In this document: piece by piece, positions 1 to 15,461 of the stretch
Numbering within the stretch: position 1 is the stretch's first letter
Layout of the letters: every line of letters begins with the position of its first letter
DNA from: Coxiella endosymbiont of Amblyomma americanum
Lineage (GTDB): Bacteria > Pseudomonadota > Gammaproteobacteria > Coxiellales > Coxiellaceae
Assembly: GCF_000815025.1 (NCBI RefSeq)
Contig: NZ_CP007541.1
Span: forward strand, 310,001 to 374,000
Direction: 5' to 3'
Length of the DNA: 64,000 bases
Notes under the pieces: model-generated
The model's input: the letters and a program-made list of their open reading frames with translations, nothing else
What the model was told of the DNA's origin: nothing
Database searches by the model: none
Translations under genes and position numbers: made by a program

Positions 1-1053
1 ATACAACGTGCAGTTGAAGAAGCAGAGTTAATGGCTGGTTGTGAAATGCGTGCTACTTGTACAGGTATTGCTGGAAGTCATATTCGTAGTTTAAATTCTC
101 ATGGAATTGTAGCAATTCATGATCATGAAATTAATCAATCGGATATAGATCGAGTAATTGATGCAGCGAGAGCGGTGGCTATTCCTTCCGATCAAAAAAT
201 ACTCCATATTTTACCTCAAGAATTTATTATCGATAACCAAGAGGGTGTGCGGGAGCCTGTGGGGATGTCAGGAATTCGTTTGGAAGCAAAAGTACATATT
301 GTCACTGGAGCCGTAAGTGCTGCTCAGAATATAACCAAATGCGTACGCCGTTGTGGACTGCAGGTGGGTGATATGGTTTTAGAACAATTAGCTTCAAGTC
401 ATTCCGTACTAACTGATGATGAAAAAGAATTGGGTGTTTGCATGGTTGATATTGGTGGAGGTACTACTGATATTGCTATATTTACAGGAGATGCAATTCG
501 TCACACTCACGTCATTCCGGTTGCGGGCGATCATGTAACTAACGACGTTGCTGTAGCTTTACGCACCCCTATACAATATGCTGAACAAATTAAAATAAAA
601 TATGCATCTGTATTACCTGAAAATGTTGATCCCAAAGCAATTGTACAAATTCCCAGTATTACTAGACAACCATTAAAACAAGTTAAAAAAAGAACGCTGG
701 ATCAGGTAGTTGCCGCGCGTTATGAAGAATTATTTGCATTAGTATTAGCTGAGTTGCAACGTAGCGGGTTTGAACATTTAATTGCTGCTGGCATTGTTTT
801 GACAGGTGGTGCTTCGCGAATTTTAGGATGTATTGAATTAGGTGAAAGAATTTTCCAAATGCCGGTACGACTTGGACTACCGCAATATGTTAACGGATTA
901 GTAGACATTCGAGATAATCCTATTTATGCAACGGCAGTTGGTTTATTACTTCATGGCTATCATAATCAAATTAATAATCGATCAACATTTAATCTAGATC
1001 GTGGTTTGAGTTTATGGAAACGAATGAAAAATTGGTTTCAAGGAAATTTTTAG
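1..1053 (+). CDS. ftsA: Cell division protein FtsA (5' end outside the window)
   Basis: Actin-like ATPase that tethers FtsZ filaments to the inner membrane and recruits later division proteins. The reading frame is open from the first base, so about 350 C-terminal residues are present. Against a usual length near 410, the N-terminal phosphate-1 loop is missing only because the window starts here. The phosphate-2 motif VDIGGGTTDIAIF is visible near bases 440-480, and LTGGASRI of the adenosine region near 800-830. The last 16 residues (GLSLWKRMKNWFQGNF) form the expected amphipathic membrane-targeting helix. The ftsZ gene follows after 12 bases with an AGGAGAG ribosome site, so the two are co-transcribed. 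Confidence 0.95.
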   Translation: MQRAVEEAELMAGCEMRATCTGIAGSHIRSLNSHGIVAIHDHEINQSDIDRVIDAARAVAIPSDQKILHILPQEFIIDNQEGVREPVGMSGIRLEAKVHIVTGAVSAAQNITKCVRRCGLQVGDMVLEQLASSHSVLTDDEKELGVCMVDIGGGTTDIAIFTGDAIRHTHVIPVAGDHVTNDVAVALRTPIQYAEQIKIKYASVLPENVDPKAIVQIPSITRQPLKQVKKRTLDQVVAARYEELFALVLAELQRSGFEHLIAAGIVLTGGASRILGCIELGERIFQMPVRLGLPQYVNGLVDIRDNPIYATAVGLLLHGYHNQINNRSTFNLDRGLSLWKRMKNWFQGNF

Positions 1054-1065
1054 GAGAGAAAAAAT

Positions 1066-2238
1066 ATGTTTGAGCTTACCGATACTGTGCCTCAGAATGC
1101 CAAAATAAAAGTGATTGGTATCGGTGGGGGTGGTGGAAATGCAATCGAACATATGATTACTGAGAGCATTAATGGTGTTGAGTTTATCTGTGCGAACACC
1201 GACGCTCAGGCATTAAGTCGTTCTAGTGCTCGTGTTATATTACAGCTAGGTGAAGAAATAACAAAGGGATTAGGAGCAGGAGCAGATCCTGACATTGGTC
1301 GTCAAGCAGCTGAAGAAGCACGAGAACAAATTCGAGAAGCGCTAGAAGGAACTGATATGGCTTTTTTAACGGCTGGTATGGGAGGCGGTACTGGGACAGG
1401 TTCAACACCTATATTTGCAGAAGTAGCTAAAGAATTAGGAATATTAACAGTCGCTGTTGTTACAAAACCATTTATTTTTGAGGGCAAAAAGCGCATGGAG
1501 ATAGCGGAAGAAGGAATTCAAACACTAGCTAAGTATGTAGATTCTTTAATTACTATTCCTAATAATAAATTGTTAAATGTACTTGGTAAAAATATCACTC
1601 TATTGAACGCATTTAAAGCTGCAAATAATGTATTGTTAGGTGCAGTACATGGTATTGCAGATTTGATTACTCGCCCAGGATTGATTAACGTGGATTTTGC
1701 GGATGTACGAACAGTGATGTCTGAAATGGGTATGGCTATGATGGGAACAGGAATTAGTAGTGGTGAAAATCGTGCACGGGAGGCAGCCGAAGCAGCTATT
1801 TCTAGCCCACTACTAGAAGAAACAGATTTTACAGGTGCCCGTGGAGTGCTAGTGAATATTACTGCTGGAATGGATCTTTCTATTGGAGAATTTGAACAAG
1901 TAGGGGAATCTATTAAATTATTTTCGTCGGAAAATGCAACAGTAGTTGTTGGTACTGTAATTGATCCGGAAATGAGCGATGAATTGCGAGTAACTATTGT
2001 AGTCACAGGGCTAAGTATGCTGCAACAGAATACACACAATAACGTTGAGGTACCTTTTCAGTCTATAGATAATAATAAAAAAGATAGGCTATTGGATAAC
2101 TATCGTCAATTGAATCGTGCAGTGCCCTTAAAGGGGAAGGAAGAACTTGCTAAACGAACGGTAAGAGCAGGAGAATCAACTTATGATTTTGAATATTTAG
2201 ATGTTCCTACTTTTTTACGTTGTCAGAAGGAAAATTGA
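1066..2238 (+). CDS. ftsZ: Cell division protein FtsZ
   Basis: Tubulin-like GTPase that polymerises into the division ring at midcell. The 390 residues match the usual length. GGGGGN lies near residue 22, and the tubulin signature GGGTGTG near residues 105-112. The T7-loop region is intact. The C-terminal peptide that binds FtsA and ZipA is recognisable as [11 protein letters not shown] after a short variable linker. The start ATG has a strong ribosome site (TAGGAGAG) just after the ftsA stop. The ftsA-ftsZ-lpxC order is the standard end of the gammaproteobacterial dcw cluster. Confidence 0.98.
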   Translation: MFELTDTVPQNAKIKVIGIGGGGGNAIEHMITESINGVEFICANTDAQALSRSSARVILQLGEEITKGLGAGADPDIGRQAAEEAREQIREALEGTDMAFLTAGMGGGTGTGSTPIFAEVAKELGILTVAVVTKPFIFEGKKRMEIAEEGIQTLAKYVDSLITIPNNKLLNVLGKNITLLNAFKAANNVLLGAVHGIADLITRPGLINVDFADVRTVMSEMGMAMMGTGISSGENRAREAAEAAISSPLLEETDFTGARGVLVNITAGMDLSIGEFEQVGESIKLFSSENATVVVGTVIDPEMSDELRVTIVVTGLSMLQQNTHNNVEVPFQSIDNNKKDRLLDNYRQLNRAVPLKGKEELAKRTVRAGESTYDFEYLDVPTFLRCQKEN

Positions 2239-2334
2239 CTTTTAGGTTTTTATTTTAGAAACACATTCGCACAGAGTCGAGCTGATGAAGATATACATTA
2301 TGCAGAGGATATGTGTTTTTAAGAAAATAAACAA

Positions 2335-3192
2335 GTGATAAAACAAAAAACGCTAAAAAAAATTGTCAGAGTAACTGGCATTGGTATTCATACTGGTGAG
2401 AGGGTTTGTTTGACTTTACGTCCTGCTCCTGTTAATACCGGCATTATTTTTTACCGAACAGACTTAAATCCTGTAGTTGAAATTCCTGCTACAGTTAATT
2501 ATATTTGTGATACGAATTTATCAACTAGTTTGTCAAAGAATGGCGTTCGAGTGATTACTGTCGAACATTTATTATCGGCTTTAGCTGGTGTAGGTATTGA
2601 TAATTTGTATGTTGATCTCACTGCATCAGAACTTCCTATTATGGATGGTAGCGCGGAACCTTTTGTGTTGCCTATCCAATCAGTCGGTATAGAAGAACAA
2701 AATGCTACTAAAGAACTTATTCGAATTAAAAAAAGAGTAATAGTAATAGACGGTAATAAGAGTGTAATGCTAGAACCTTACAACGGATATAAAATTAGTT
2801 TTGATATCGATTTTAACCATCCTCTTTTTAAGAAACAAAACCAGAACATCAGTCTCGACTTTGCAAGTACTTCGTATGTAAAAGAAATATCCCGTGCGCG
2901 CACCTTTGGTTTTTTATCAGATTACGAATTTATCAGAAAAAATAATTTAGCTTTAGGTGTCAGCTTAGATAATGCGATTATATTAGATGAATATAAAATT
3001 TTAAACCAAGGTGGATTGCGTTACCCTGACGAATTTATAAAACATAAAATTCTTGATGTAATTGGAGATCTCTATTTACTAGGGCGTGGTATGATTGGGG
3101 CATTTTACGGGGTTAAATCCGGTCATAATCTTAATAGTTTTCTGTTAAGAAAATTATGGACTCAAAGAGAGCATTGGGAAATTACTACTTAA
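2335..3192 (+). CDS. lpxC: UDP-3-O-acyl-N-acetylglucosamine deacetylase LpxC
   Basis: Zinc deacetylase that catalyses the committed step of lipid A synthesis, so this organism probably makes an LPS-type outer membrane. The GTG start is chosen because the product then begins MIKQKTLKK, as LpxC usually does; no strong ribosome site precedes it. The zinc ligands are visible: the His of VEHLLSAL near residue 78 and HKILDVIGD near residues 237-245. The 285 residues are about 20 short of E. coli, and the protein ends just after EHWEITT, so the variable C-terminal tail is missing. Catalytic parts are complete. It is separated from ftsZ by 96 bases. Confidence 0.97.
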   Translation: MIKQKTLKKIVRVTGIGIHTGERVCLTLRPAPVNTGIIFYRTDLNPVVEIPATVNYICDTNLSTSLSKNGVRVITVEHLLSALAGVGIDNLYVDLTASELPIMDGSAEPFVLPIQSVGIEEQNATKELIRIKKRVIVIDGNKSVMLEPYNGYKISFDIDFNHPLFKKQNQNISLDFASTSYVKEISRARTFGFLSDYEFIRKNNLALGVSLDNAIILDEYKILNQGGLRYPDEFIKHKILDVIGDLYLLGRGMIGAFYGVKSGHNLNSFLLRKLWTQREHWEITT

Positions 3193-3294
3193 TGATTTAT
3201 GATCTTATGGTTATATATCTTTATATTTTTTCCATTTTTTGATTTGCTAGCCAATTTATTCTTCTTTTAATGTTAGATACTTGTTTTTCAATTT

Positions 3295-3612
3295 CTAAAT
3301 TTTAACACGATGGAAATCTGGGCATACTTTACATTGAACCTTTTGAATTCCAATAAGTTTCTGTTTAGTAAACTGTTCTAGTAAATGAGGTATTAAATAA
3401 TAAACTCGTGTAGCTAAAGCCGAATTTTCTAACTGGAGAATCAGCGTTTTCTGAGAAATATTCACAATGCGATAATGCGAAATTATTTCTGTAGGTAAAA
3501 TTTGATTTAGGCATTTTTCTATAGCGAGAATTTTTCGTACCTGTTGTACAATTAACCTAAGCGACCTGCTCTGAAAACATTGTTTAATTGATTTTGGGTC
3601 ATGCGTTTGCAT
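3295..3612 (-). CDS. dciA: DUF721 protein, probable replicative helicase loader DciA
   Basis: A 105-residue basic protein with the DUF721 pattern: a central strand segment (ISHYRIVNISQKTLILQLENS) followed by ATRVYYLIPHLLEQF. Members named DciA deliver the replicative helicase DnaB in bacteria that lack DnaC/DnaI loaders. The location, antisense between lpxC and secA, matches the DUF721 gene in Pseudomonas and relatives and supports the call. Sequence conservation in this family is low, so the DUF721 family call is firmer than the DciA function. It converges with lpxC, with about 100 AT-rich bases between. Confidence 0.75.
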   Translation of the reverse strand: MQTHDPKSIKQCFQSRSLRLIVQQVRKILAIEKCLNQILPTEIISHYRIVNISQKTLILQLENSALATRVYYLIPHLLEQFTKQKLIGIQKVQCKVCPDFHRVKI

Positions 3613-3669
3613 TTGTACTTCGTATTATGAAAATTTCCCTTTGTTTGCTGATGATATACAATATCGTCC

Positions 3670-6435
3670 ATGCTTGGCAACCTTATTAGAAAAGTAATTG
3701 GCACTCGCAATGATCGACTACTTAAAAGCTATTTTAAAACGGTAGTCAAGATCAATGCCTTAGAATCTAAGATGAAAATTTTATCTAATCAGACTCTAAG
3801 TGCTAAAACAAGCGAATTTCAAGAGCGATTTCAACAAGGTGAAAGTTTAGATATACTATTACCAGAAACATTTGCTGTAGTACGTGAAGTAAGCATGCGC
3901 ACTCTAGGACTCCGTCATCTTGATGTGCAATTAATAGGAGGTATCGCTCTTTATAATGGAAAAGTTGCAGAAATGCGCACTGGAGAAGGAAAGACACTAG
4001 TAGCTACAATGCCTGCTTATCTCAATGCCCTTACTGGCAAGGGTGTCCATATTGTCACCGTCAATGATTATTTAGCAAAACGCGATATGACATGGATGAA
4101 ACCTATTTACGAATTTTTGGGTTTAACTGTAGGGATTAATGTGCCTGGAATGACACTGAAAAACAAACAAGTTGCGTATTTAGCAGATGTTACTTACGGT
4201 ACTAACAATGAATTTGGTTTTGATTATCTTCGAGATAACATGGTGTTTGATTTAAATCAACGCGTTCAGAGATCATTACATTATGCAATTATCGATGAAG
4301 TCGATTCGATTTTAATCGATGAGGCGAGAACACCTTTAATTATCTCAGGACAATCAGAAGAATCTTCAGACCTTTATGTTAAAATCAATAAACTTATTCC
4401 GTTATTAACTCTACAAACAACAGAAAAAAGACGACAAGAAGAAATCCTTAAAGAGAAAGGTGGTGATTACATTATAGATGAAAAGAATAGACAAGTTTAT
4501 TTGACAGAACAAGGATACCAAACTATAGAAGATTTATTAGTAAAAGAGGGACTTATAAAATGCGGAGCAAGCCTATATGATGTGATGAATATATCATTAA
4601 TGTATTATGTGCATGCTGCTTTACGTGCTCATGTATTATTACGTCGTGATGTCCATTATGTTGTAAAGAACAATGAAGTAATTATCGTTGATGAACATAC
4701 AGGCCGATTAATACCAGGACGACGTTGGTCTGACGGTTTACATCAAGCAGTTGAATCCAAAGAGGGTAAGCCTATTCAGTTAGAAAATCAAACCTTGGCA
4801 ATGATTACTCTTCAAAATTATTTTCGTCTTTATGAGAAACTATCTGGCATGACTGGTACAGCAGATACTGAAGCATTCGAACTACAGAAAATATATGGTT
4901 TAGAAGTTATTGTTGTACCTACTAACAAACCGATGCTACGTCGAGATGAGCCAGATCAGGTTTATTTAACTGAAAAGGCCAAGCTTCAAGCCATTATTAA
5001 AGAAGTAAAAAAACGCTATATAAAAGGACAACCGTTATTAATTGGTACTGCTTCTATCACAGCATCTGAAGTCTTGTCACAGTTTTTGAAAAAATCTGCT
5101 ATTAAACATGAGATTTTAAATGCTAAAAATCATGAGCGCGAAGCAAAAATTATTGCGGAAGCAGGTCGTCCGAAAGCAGTAACAATTGCCACTAATATGG
5201 CTGGACGAGGAACTGATATTGTTTTAGGTGGAAATTTAGAGTCTGAATTAGCAGAACTAGATAATCCTTCTGAATTGGAAATCGAAAAATGTAAAATTGA
5301 GTGGAAAAAACGTCACGATACCGTTATTGTATCCGGTGGATTACATGTTTTAGGAACTGAACGTCATGAATCTCGCCGTATCGATAACCAACTTCGTGGT
5401 CGTTCCGGACGACAAGGTGATCCAGGGTCTTCTCAATTTTATCTTTCAATGGAAGATAGTTTATTGCGTATTTTTGCTTCTGATAGAGTATCTACTGTGA
5501 TGCGCCGTTTAGGAGTTAAAGAAAACGATGTTATTGAGCATAAATGGCTAAGTCGAGCCATTGAAAAAGCGCAACAACGTGTAGAAGCAATGAATTTCGA
5601 TGTACGTAAGCAGTTATTAGAGTTTGATGATGTAGCTAATGATCAACGAAAAGTGGTTTATCAGCAACGATTTGAGTTATTAAAAGCTGATAATATTGCT
5701 AATGCGATTAAATCGATTCGAGAAGAAGTGGTGCATAACATAATTGATCTTTTTGTTCCTCGAGATTTTAAAGAAGAGTGGAATATTCATGAATTAGAAA
5801 AGCGAATCAAAGAAGATTTTGGCATGGTATTTCCTATTGATAAATGGCTTAAAGAAGATACGTTTCTTTATAAAGAAACACTATGTCGACGAATAATCGA
5901 TAGAATTGAAGATGTTTATAAAGAAAAAGAAAAACAAATAGGTTTAGATATTATACGAAATATAGAAAAAACAGTTACATTACAACTGTTGGATCATCAT
6001 TGGAAAGAACATTTAGCAGCGATGGATCATTTACGGCAAGGTATTCATTTACGTGGTTATGCTCAAAAAAATCCTACACAGGAATATAAACGTGAATCTT
6101 TCGTATTATTTACGCAAATGTTAATGCGCATTAAATATGATATCGTTGCCACTTTATTAAAATTAGAAGCCGTGACAGAAAAACAAGTATTCAAAAATCA
6201 GCGATGGTTATTATCTCACCAATCATACTATACAGAACTACGATATAAACACCCAGAAAAAGTGGTTACTTTACAAAACAACACAACTGTTTCTGCTGTC
6301 GTTGCCGACAAGCAAGTTGCTAAGTTTTCTGTTATGCAATCTTTAACACATCCGCAACCTAAAATCAGACGTAATAGAGTTTGTCCTTGTGGTAGTGGAC
6401 AGAAATATAAGTATTGTCATGGCAAATTAAATTGA
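3670..6435 (+). CDS. secA: Preprotein translocase ATPase SecA
   Basis: Motor ATPase that drives unfolded preproteins through SecYEG, whose SecY and SecE are also encoded in this window. At 921 residues it is close to E. coli (901). Walker A is MRTGEGKT near residues 101-108, and the DEAD-type Walker B sits in [14 protein letters not shown] near 206-220. The helicase motif [17 protein letters not shown] is intact. The C-terminal SecB- and lipid-binding zinc motif [14 protein letters not shown] (C-x-C-x8-C-H) is complete. Its last nine bases overlap the end of the convergent coaE gene. Confidence 0.98.
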   Translation: MLGNLIRKVIGTRNDRLLKSYFKTVVKINALESKMKILSNQTLSAKTSEFQERFQQGESLDILLPETFAVVREVSMRTLGLRHLDVQLIGGIALYNGKVAEMRTGEGKTLVATMPAYLNALTGKGVHIVTVNDYLAKRDMTWMKPIYEFLGLTVGINVPGMTLKNKQVAYLADVTYGTNNEFGFDYLRDNMVFDLNQRVQRSLHYAIIDEVDSILIDEARTPLIISGQSEESSDLYVKINKLIPLLTLQTTEKRRQEEILKEKGGDYIIDEKNRQVYLTEQGYQTIEDLLVKEGLIKCGASLYDVMNISLMYYVHAALRAHVLLRRDVHYVVKNNEVIIVDEHTGRLIPGRRWSDGLHQAVESKEGKPIQLENQTLAMITLQNYFRLYEKLSGMTGTADTEAFELQKIYGLEVIVVPTNKPMLRRDEPDQVYLTEKAKLQAIIKEVKKRYIKGQPLLIGTASITASEVLSQFLKKSAIKHEILNAKNHEREAKIIAEAGRPKAVTIATNMAGRGTDIVLGGNLESELAELDNPSELEIEKCKIEWKKRHDTVIVSGGLHVLGTERHESRRIDNQLRGRSGRQGDPGSSQFYLSMEDSLLRIFASDRVSTVMRRLGVKENDVIEHKWLSRAIEKAQQRVEAMNFDVRKQLLEFDDVANDQRKVVYQQRFELLKADNIANAIKSIREEVVHNIIDLFVPRDFKEEWNIHELEKRIKEDFGMVFPIDKWLKEDTFLYKETLCRRIIDRIEDVYKEKEKQIGLDIIRNIEKTVTLQLLDHHWKEHLAAMDHLRQGIHLRGYAQKNPTQEYKRESFVLFTQMLMRIKYDIVATLLKLEAVTEKQVFKNQRWLLSHQSYYTELRYKHPEKVVTLQNNTTVSAVVADKQVAKFSVMQSLTHPQPKIRRNRVCPCGSGQKYKYCHGKLN

Positions 6436-7053
6436 ATTGTTGAGAGAAGGAAAATGTTTTTTAGCCAATTTTAGATATAAACAATGTAGTCGAAATACCA
6501 TCTTCCATAATATTGAGAATGTTTTATCATTAACAATTATATCGTCCGCTATAGACAATCGTTCTGTACTGTTGCTTTGCGATTTAAGAATCAATCTAAT
6601 TTGATTATCAGAAAATCGGTTACGCATTTTTATACGCTGAATTTGTAAAGATAGAGGAGCGTCAACTACTAAAATACGATCAAGAAAATTTATTGAATGA
6701 AAAGTCTCTGTTAATAAAGGCATTACTAAAACACAATAAGGTGCGTTTATTTTTCTAATTTTTGTTTTTAATACGGAGATAATAATAGGATGCAATAAGT
6801 GTTCTAACCACCGTCGCTTCTTTGAATATTTAAAAATTAATCTGCGTAATTTAGGACGATCTATGGAGTTTTCTTCATTAAGAATCTCCTTTCCAAAATG
6901 TGTTTTAATCTTTCTAAATACTATTTTATTTGAGATTGTAATTTCACGGGCAATTTCATCAGCATCTGCAATTGGAACACCTAACATAGTGAAATAATAC
7001 GCGACAGTACTTTTCCCACTCCCAATGCCCCCAGTTAAACCAATGCGTAACAT
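6427..7053 (-). CDS. coaE: Dephospho-CoA kinase
   Basis: Catalyses the last step of CoA synthesis, ATP-dependent 3'-phosphorylation of dephospho-CoA. The P-loop GGIGSGKST is at residues 8-16, and the family motif DADEIAREI follows near residue 31. At 208 residues it has normal length. It converges on secA with a nine-base overlap of the coding ends, so neither gene has a terminator of its own there. In Legionella and Pseudomonas coaE follows the type IV pilus genes pilB-pilC-pilD; none of these remains here. See coaA and coaD in this window for two other steps. Confidence 0.95.
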   Translation of the reverse strand: MLRIGLTGGIGSGKSTVAYYFTMLGVPIADADEIAREITISNKIVFRKIKTHFGKEILNEENSIDRPKLRRLIFKYSKKRRWLEHLLHPIIISVLKTKIRKINAPYCVLVMPLLTETFHSINFLDRILVVDAPLSLQIQRIKMRNRFSDNQIRLILKSQSNSTERLSIADDIIVNDKTFSILWKMVFRLHCLYLKLAKKHFPSLNNSI

Positions 7054-7334
7054 TGTTTATATATAATTTTTTGACAATTGTAGAAAGACGATATGAAACC
7101 TTTTACTATAACATTAAGATTTCTTAATATCTTTCTGTTTTATAAAAAATTTAAAAAATCTATAATGCAACAGTATATTAATAATTAATTAAAATAATCC
7201 ATAGAAAATTACGAAATAATGTAATTCTGGCATTTTAATAACAGTGGATAACTTTTCAACGCAATATTTTAGTTATTTGGCTTCCTATGTTCAAGCGATT
7301 ATTATCTCTTTTTAGAGATACATGTTTTTAACTT
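7054..7334. other. Gene-free AT-rich spacer before tRNA-Thr
   Basis: About 280 bases between the coaE start and tRNA-Thr(CGT) hold no reading frame with recognisable homology. The stretch is very AT-rich. It contains a 21-base segment (7310-7330) that recurs exactly inside coaA. It probably holds the tRNA promoter, but I could not assign convincing -35 and -10 boxes. Confidence 0.5.
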
Positions 7335-7406
7335 GCCGGTATAGCTTAATTGGTAGAGCAACTGATTCGTAATCAGTAGATTGCAGTTCGAATCTGCGTA
7401 CCGGCA
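7335..7406 (+). tRNA. tRNA-Thr (anticodon CGT)
   Basis: Full cloverleaf. The acceptor strands GCCGGTA and TACCGGC pair perfectly, the anticodon stem ACTGA/TCAGT encloses TTCGTAA, and the T-arm GCAG-TTCGAAT-CTGC is normal. The discriminator is A, and no CCA is encoded, so CCA must be added after transcription. This is one of three threonine isoacceptors in the window. Confidence 0.96.
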
Positions 7407-7627
7407 CTTATATAAAAACTTTTTGATGCTAGACTAAGCAAATCTATGTATTATAAACAATAAAACAATTAAAGAGACAATTCGTAGAAAAACCATTTCT
7501 ATGGTTTACAGTTTTCTGATCAGCTGCTAAATAAATAAAAGGCTTGATTTTTGTTCTTATCTTTTTTAAGTGTACCGTATCCTAAAATCGATTCTGGATT
7601 GTCATAAAATTTTTAAACACAATTTTC

Positions 7628-8602
7628 TTATAAATTGTGATGTATAGTTAACCAATTTTTAGGTATTCCATGAACATAGAAACCGAAGTGAAGATGTGGA
7701 CCTGTAGCCCATCCAGATTCTCCTACATAACCAATTACTTGTCCTTTATGAACCCACGAAAAAAGGTGAAGCTTTGCGAATTTTAACATATGACCATATA
7801 ATGCAAGATAACGACGGTCATAGCATATCTGAATTGTTTTACCGTAACCACCTTTATATCCTATAAAAATAACTTTTCCTTCACCAATAGATTGAATAGG
7901 AGTGCCTGTTGAAGCAGCAAAATCGATGCCTAAATGAGGTTTTATTCTACGTAGTATAGGATCGTAACGGTGATAACTAAAATAACTACTAATACGTTTA
8001 TAGTGTTGTAACGGAGCATTTAAAAAATGTACCGCATGATAGATCTTTAAGTTGTTATATTTACGATAAAAATGAGTATGATTAGCAGGCAATATATGAT
8101 GATGTATAGTTTTTTTTTCGTTACTATTTTTGTTAAAAAAAACGAATTTAGTAGAAATAATATTGTCATAGTGATATTTGTCATTTTTAATGAAGTTTTT
8201 TTGATGCAAAAAATTGAAATAACAATCTCGATAGAGATCAAATATTATATTATTGTCTCCATTAAAAATTTTTTGTAATTTATATACTGTTTGAATAAAA
8301 AGATTTGATTTTTTTAAATCTTGGATTGTAGTTGACTGATTATTGCTTTTTAAGTAGTTGAGAAAAGCATTATTACGCACCACAGCAATAATAGTTTGCC
8401 ATTTTAGAAAATTTAATGTGTCTATTTTTTTTATCATTTCTTTATTAAAAAAGGTAGAAGAAGTGGAAAAAATTAATTGTTTCATTGATATTGACGAGAT
8501 ATGTGTGTGAGTCTGAAGAAGATTTATTAGTATAGTCAATAGTATTGGTAGACTTTTAGTAAACAAAATCGATGATGCCCATTCTTTCTTCTCTAGTCGC
8601 AT
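7628..8602 (-). CDS. M23-family peptidase, exported or membrane-anchored
   Basis: Probable peptidoglycan endopeptidase of the LytM/M23 zinc family. The C-terminal domain has all the metal and catalytic motifs: HLGID, YGHM and GPHLHFGF, within the last 110 residues. The N-terminus (KSLPILLTILINLL after a charged start) is a signal or anchor helix. The middle part, about residues 40-200, is very AT-rich and I cannot align it to the OapA/LysM-like domains common in this family. I chose the start at 8602 because AAAGGA lies about seven bases upstream; an earlier in-frame start at 8656 would overlap tyrS. M23 gene next to tyrS and rrn is also the Pseudomonas arrangement. Confidence 0.88.
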   Translation of the reverse strand: MRLEKKEWASSILFTKSLPILLTILINLLQTHTHISSISMKQLIFSTSSTFFNKEMIKKIDTLNFLKWQTIIAVVRNNAFLNYLKSNNQSTTIQDLKKSNLFIQTVYKLQKIFNGDNNIIFDLYRDCYFNFLHQKNFIKNDKYHYDNIISTKFVFFNKNSNEKKTIHHHILPANHTHFYRKYNNLKIYHAVHFLNAPLQHYKRISSYFSYHRYDPILRRIKPHLGIDFAASTGTPIQSIGEGKVIFIGYKGGYGKTIQICYDRRYLALYGHMLKFAKLHLFSWVHKGQVIGYVGESGWATGPHLHFGFYVHGIPKNWLTIHHNL

Positions 8603-8688
8603 TATTAATTTCCTTTTAGGTAAAGACCGATTACAATTGCGTATCATACCACGCAATGCAAAGGTCCGGTGTTATGAGAGAAAATGAG

Positions 8689-9891
8689 ATGACTTTATCA
8701 AAACAAGAAGTATTGCAAGAAATTAAACGTGGTGCTGCTGAAATTATTCCTGAACAGGAGCTACTGATGCGTTTACACAAGAAAAGGCCGCTTCGAATAA
8801 AATTAGGATTCGATCCTACAGCACCTGATATTCATCTCGGTCATACCATCTTATTAAATAAGTTACGTCAATTTCAAGTTTTAGGTCACGAAATAATTTT
8901 TTTAATTGGTGATTTTACCGGGATGATTGGAGATCCTTCTGGAAAAAATAGAACACGTAATCAATTGATATATGAAGAAATAATGAAAAATACTAAAACG
9001 TATAAGGAACAAGCTTTGCGTATTTTAGATCCTAAAAAAACCCAAATTATTTTTAATTCGACTTGGATGAATGCTCTAAAAGCTAATGATCTTATTCGTT
9101 TAGCTTCAACTTATACAGTTGCGCGGATGTTAGAAAGAGATGATTTTAATAAACGTTATATTGCGCAACAACCCATTTCTATCCATGAATTCTTATATCC
9201 TTTGTTGCAAGGTTATGATTCTGTAATGCTCCATACTGATGTGGAATTAGGTGGAACTGACCAAAAATTTAATTTGTTAGTCGGTCGTGAATTACAGAAG
9301 CATTTTGGTCAACAACCTCAATGTATTATAACTATGCCTTTATTACAAGGATTAGATGGTATTCACAAGATGTCGAAATCGTTAAACAATTATATTGGAA
9401 TAACAGAATCACCTGCAGAAATGTTCGGAAAAATTATGTCGATATCTGATGATTTAATGTGGCAATACTACGAACTACTAAGTTTTCGGCCGACACAAGA
9501 AATTAATCGTTGGTATAAAGAAATAGACAAAGGGAAAAATCTTCGAGATATAAAAATTTTATTGAGTGAAGAATTAGTGGCAAGATTTCATGGAGAAAAA
9601 GTAGCCAAAGCAGAACGATGGAATTTTATTAATCGTTTTAAGCATTGTAAATTACCTAAAAAACTTAGGGAGATTACAATACTAGCCGAAAAGGGTTATA
9701 TAGGTATTAGCTATATTCTACAGCAAGTTGGCTTAGTTAATACAATTTCTGAAGCTTATCGTATGATAATGCAAAAGGCTGTGCGTATAGATGGCAAACG
9801 CATTGAAGATGAAAAATTAATTATATCTGCTGGAGAAAGTCATTTGTATCAAGTAGGAAAACGTCGTTTTGCCAGAGTGAAAATTATTTAA
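8689..9891 (+). CDS. tyrS: Tyrosyl-tRNA synthetase
   Basis: Class I synthetase that charges tRNA-Tyr; its substrate tRNA is at 19395. The HIGH motif is HLGH at residues 49-52 and the KMSKS motif is exact near residue 228. The C-terminal S4-like RNA-binding domain is present ([17 protein letters not shown]). Phrases such as [14 protein letters not shown] and [13 protein letters not shown] place it in the Pseudomonas-type (TyrZ-like) subfamily rather than the E. coli TyrS type. Start 8689 gives 400 residues, the subfamily length; in-frame ATGs at 8656 and 8674 are possible. It is divergent from the M23 gene. Confidence 0.95.
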   Translation: MTLSKQEVLQEIKRGAAEIIPEQELLMRLHKKRPLRIKLGFDPTAPDIHLGHTILLNKLRQFQVLGHEIIFLIGDFTGMIGDPSGKNRTRNQLIYEEIMKNTKTYKEQALRILDPKKTQIIFNSTWMNALKANDLIRLASTYTVARMLERDDFNKRYIAQQPISIHEFLYPLLQGYDSVMLHTDVELGGTDQKFNLLVGRELQKHFGQQPQCIITMPLLQGLDGIHKMSKSLNNYIGITESPAEMFGKIMSISDDLMWQYYELLSFRPTQEINRWYKEIDKGKNLRDIKILLSEELVARFHGEKVAKAERWNFINRFKHCKLPKKLREITILAEKGYIGISYILQQVGLVNTISEAYRMIMQKAVRIDGKRIEDEKLIISAGESHLYQVGKRRFARVKII

Positions 9892-10002
9892 TTTAAAAAT
9901 TATTTGTTTCCATATACTTCTTAACAGATTTATTCTATATATTAAAAATTAAATCATAATTATTGCAATCTTCGTTCATTTTTTGATATTGTAAAATATG
10001 TA

Positions 10003-10031
10003 TTGACAATGTTAATGAAGGTGAATACGAT
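10003..10031 (+). promoter_or_regulatory. rRNA operon promoter
   Basis: A perfect -35 box TTGACA (10003-10008), a 17-base spacer and the -10 box TACGAT (10026-10031) lie about 170 bases before 16S. It is the best sigma-70 match in the 311-base gap between tyrS (ending 9891) and 16S; the rest of that gap before 10003 is AT-rich and holds no gene. Confidence 0.8.
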
Positions 10032-10057
10032 AGATAGTGCCCATCGGTTGATGGGGT

Positions 10058-10069
10058 TGCTCTTTAACA
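10058..10069 (+). promoter_or_regulatory. boxA antitermination site in the rRNA leader
   Basis: TGCTCTTTAACA matches the NusB/NusE-binding boxA consensus and lies between the promoter and 16S, as in other rrn operons. It would allow antitermination by the Nus complex; nusG and rpsJ (NusE) are also in this window. Confidence 0.8.
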
Positions 10070-10202
10070 ATTGATAGTAAGTGAAAGCAGTTTATGTGGG
10101 TACTGTGTAATGGTTGAACACCAAAAAATAATTGACACGAACCCGCTTAACTGTGGCGTTTTGTGTCGAGCTTTTTGCCTTTAGAAAAAGGCGTATTTCT
10201 TT

Positions 10203-11778
<1,576 letters not shown>

Positions 11779-11927
11779 AATAAAATAAGGTGTGAGGCGT
11801 ATTACCTGTACTCACATAAACTGCTTTCTCGCTATAAGTGTTTTTATTTTGAGATTTATAAAGGTCCGAGTGTTAATATTGTGATTCTAAATTAAGTTTT
11901 GCAATACTGGTTAGTTATAATTCGCTT

Positions 11928-12004
11928 GGGTCTGTAGCTCAGTTGGTAGAGCACACCCCTGATAAGGGTGAGGTTCGGAAGTTCAAGTCTTCCCAGACCC
12001 ACCA
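11928..12004 (+). tRNA. tRNA-Ile (anticodon GAT)
   Basis: Lies in the 16S-23S spacer. The acceptor GGGTCTG pairs with CAGACCC, the anticodon loop is CTGATAA, and the T-arm is regular. This tRNA has CCA encoded (end 12004), unlike the other tRNAs in the window. Confidence 0.97.
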
Positions 12005-12009
12005 ATTTC

Positions 12010-12082
12010 GGGGCCATAGCTCAGTTGGGAGAGCATCTGCCTTGCAAGCAGAGGGTCGGCGGTTCGACTCCGCCTGGCTCCA
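12010..12082 (+). tRNA. tRNA-Ala (anticodon TGC)
   Basis: Second spacer tRNA, five bases after tRNA-Ile. The acceptor GGGGCCA pairs with TGGCTCC including one G-U pair, and the anticodon loop is CTTGCAA. The discriminator A is followed by TAA, so CCA is not encoded. Ile-Ala in the spacer is the common arrangement. Confidence 0.97.
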
Positions 12083-12205
12083 TAATCTGCTAGGCAGGAC
12101 CAATTTTTTGTTCGTTGTACCCATAGCTTTATATGTTCGAAATTTTCATTTAAAGTTTCGAGTATATGGTGATGTGGTTTTACGAGCTTAAAATTTGAGG
12201 TGACT

Positions 12206-12217
12206 TGTTCTTTAAAA
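12206..12217 (+). promoter_or_regulatory. boxA in the 16S-23S spacer
   Basis: TGTTCTTTAAAA is a near-consensus boxA about 90 bases before 23S, where other proteobacterial rrn operons carry a second boxA. The remaining spacer bases, 12083-12306, hold no gene. Confidence 0.65.
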
Positions 12218-12306
12218 ATTTGGTAATTTAAGTAAAGGCGCCAATATTTAGGTATTCTATAATTGTATCGTCGTTGATATATGACAACCGAGTAATAATC
12301 ATTTAG

Positions 12307-15276
<2,970 letters not shown>

Positions 15277-15347
15277 CTAAATGATTTTTTGTTTTATAAG
15301 CCTTTACTTTATGTTGCTAAACAATATAACTTGTTATTTTTTAATTT

Positions 15348-15461
15348 CCCGGTGGTTTAGCAAGTGGGACCCACCTGATTCCATTTCGAACTCAGAAGTG
15401 AAAACGCTTAGCGCTGATGATAGTATGATTGTTTTCATGCGAAAGTAAGTCACCACCGGGA
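15348..15461 (+). rRNA. rrf: 5S ribosomal RNA
   Basis: The terminal helix pairs CCCGGTGGT with ACCACCGGG across about 114 bases, and the loop segment CCATTTCGAACTCAGAAGTGAAA is typical. It follows 23S by about 70 AT-rich bases. T-rich sequence (TTGCTTTTCTTTT) directly after the closing helix may end transcription. Confidence 0.96.

Noticed and set aside
8072-8278. 68-residue frame on the plus strand opposite the M23 peptidase
   Set aside because: It is a low-complexity shadow of the AT-rich N-terminal half of the peptidase gene.
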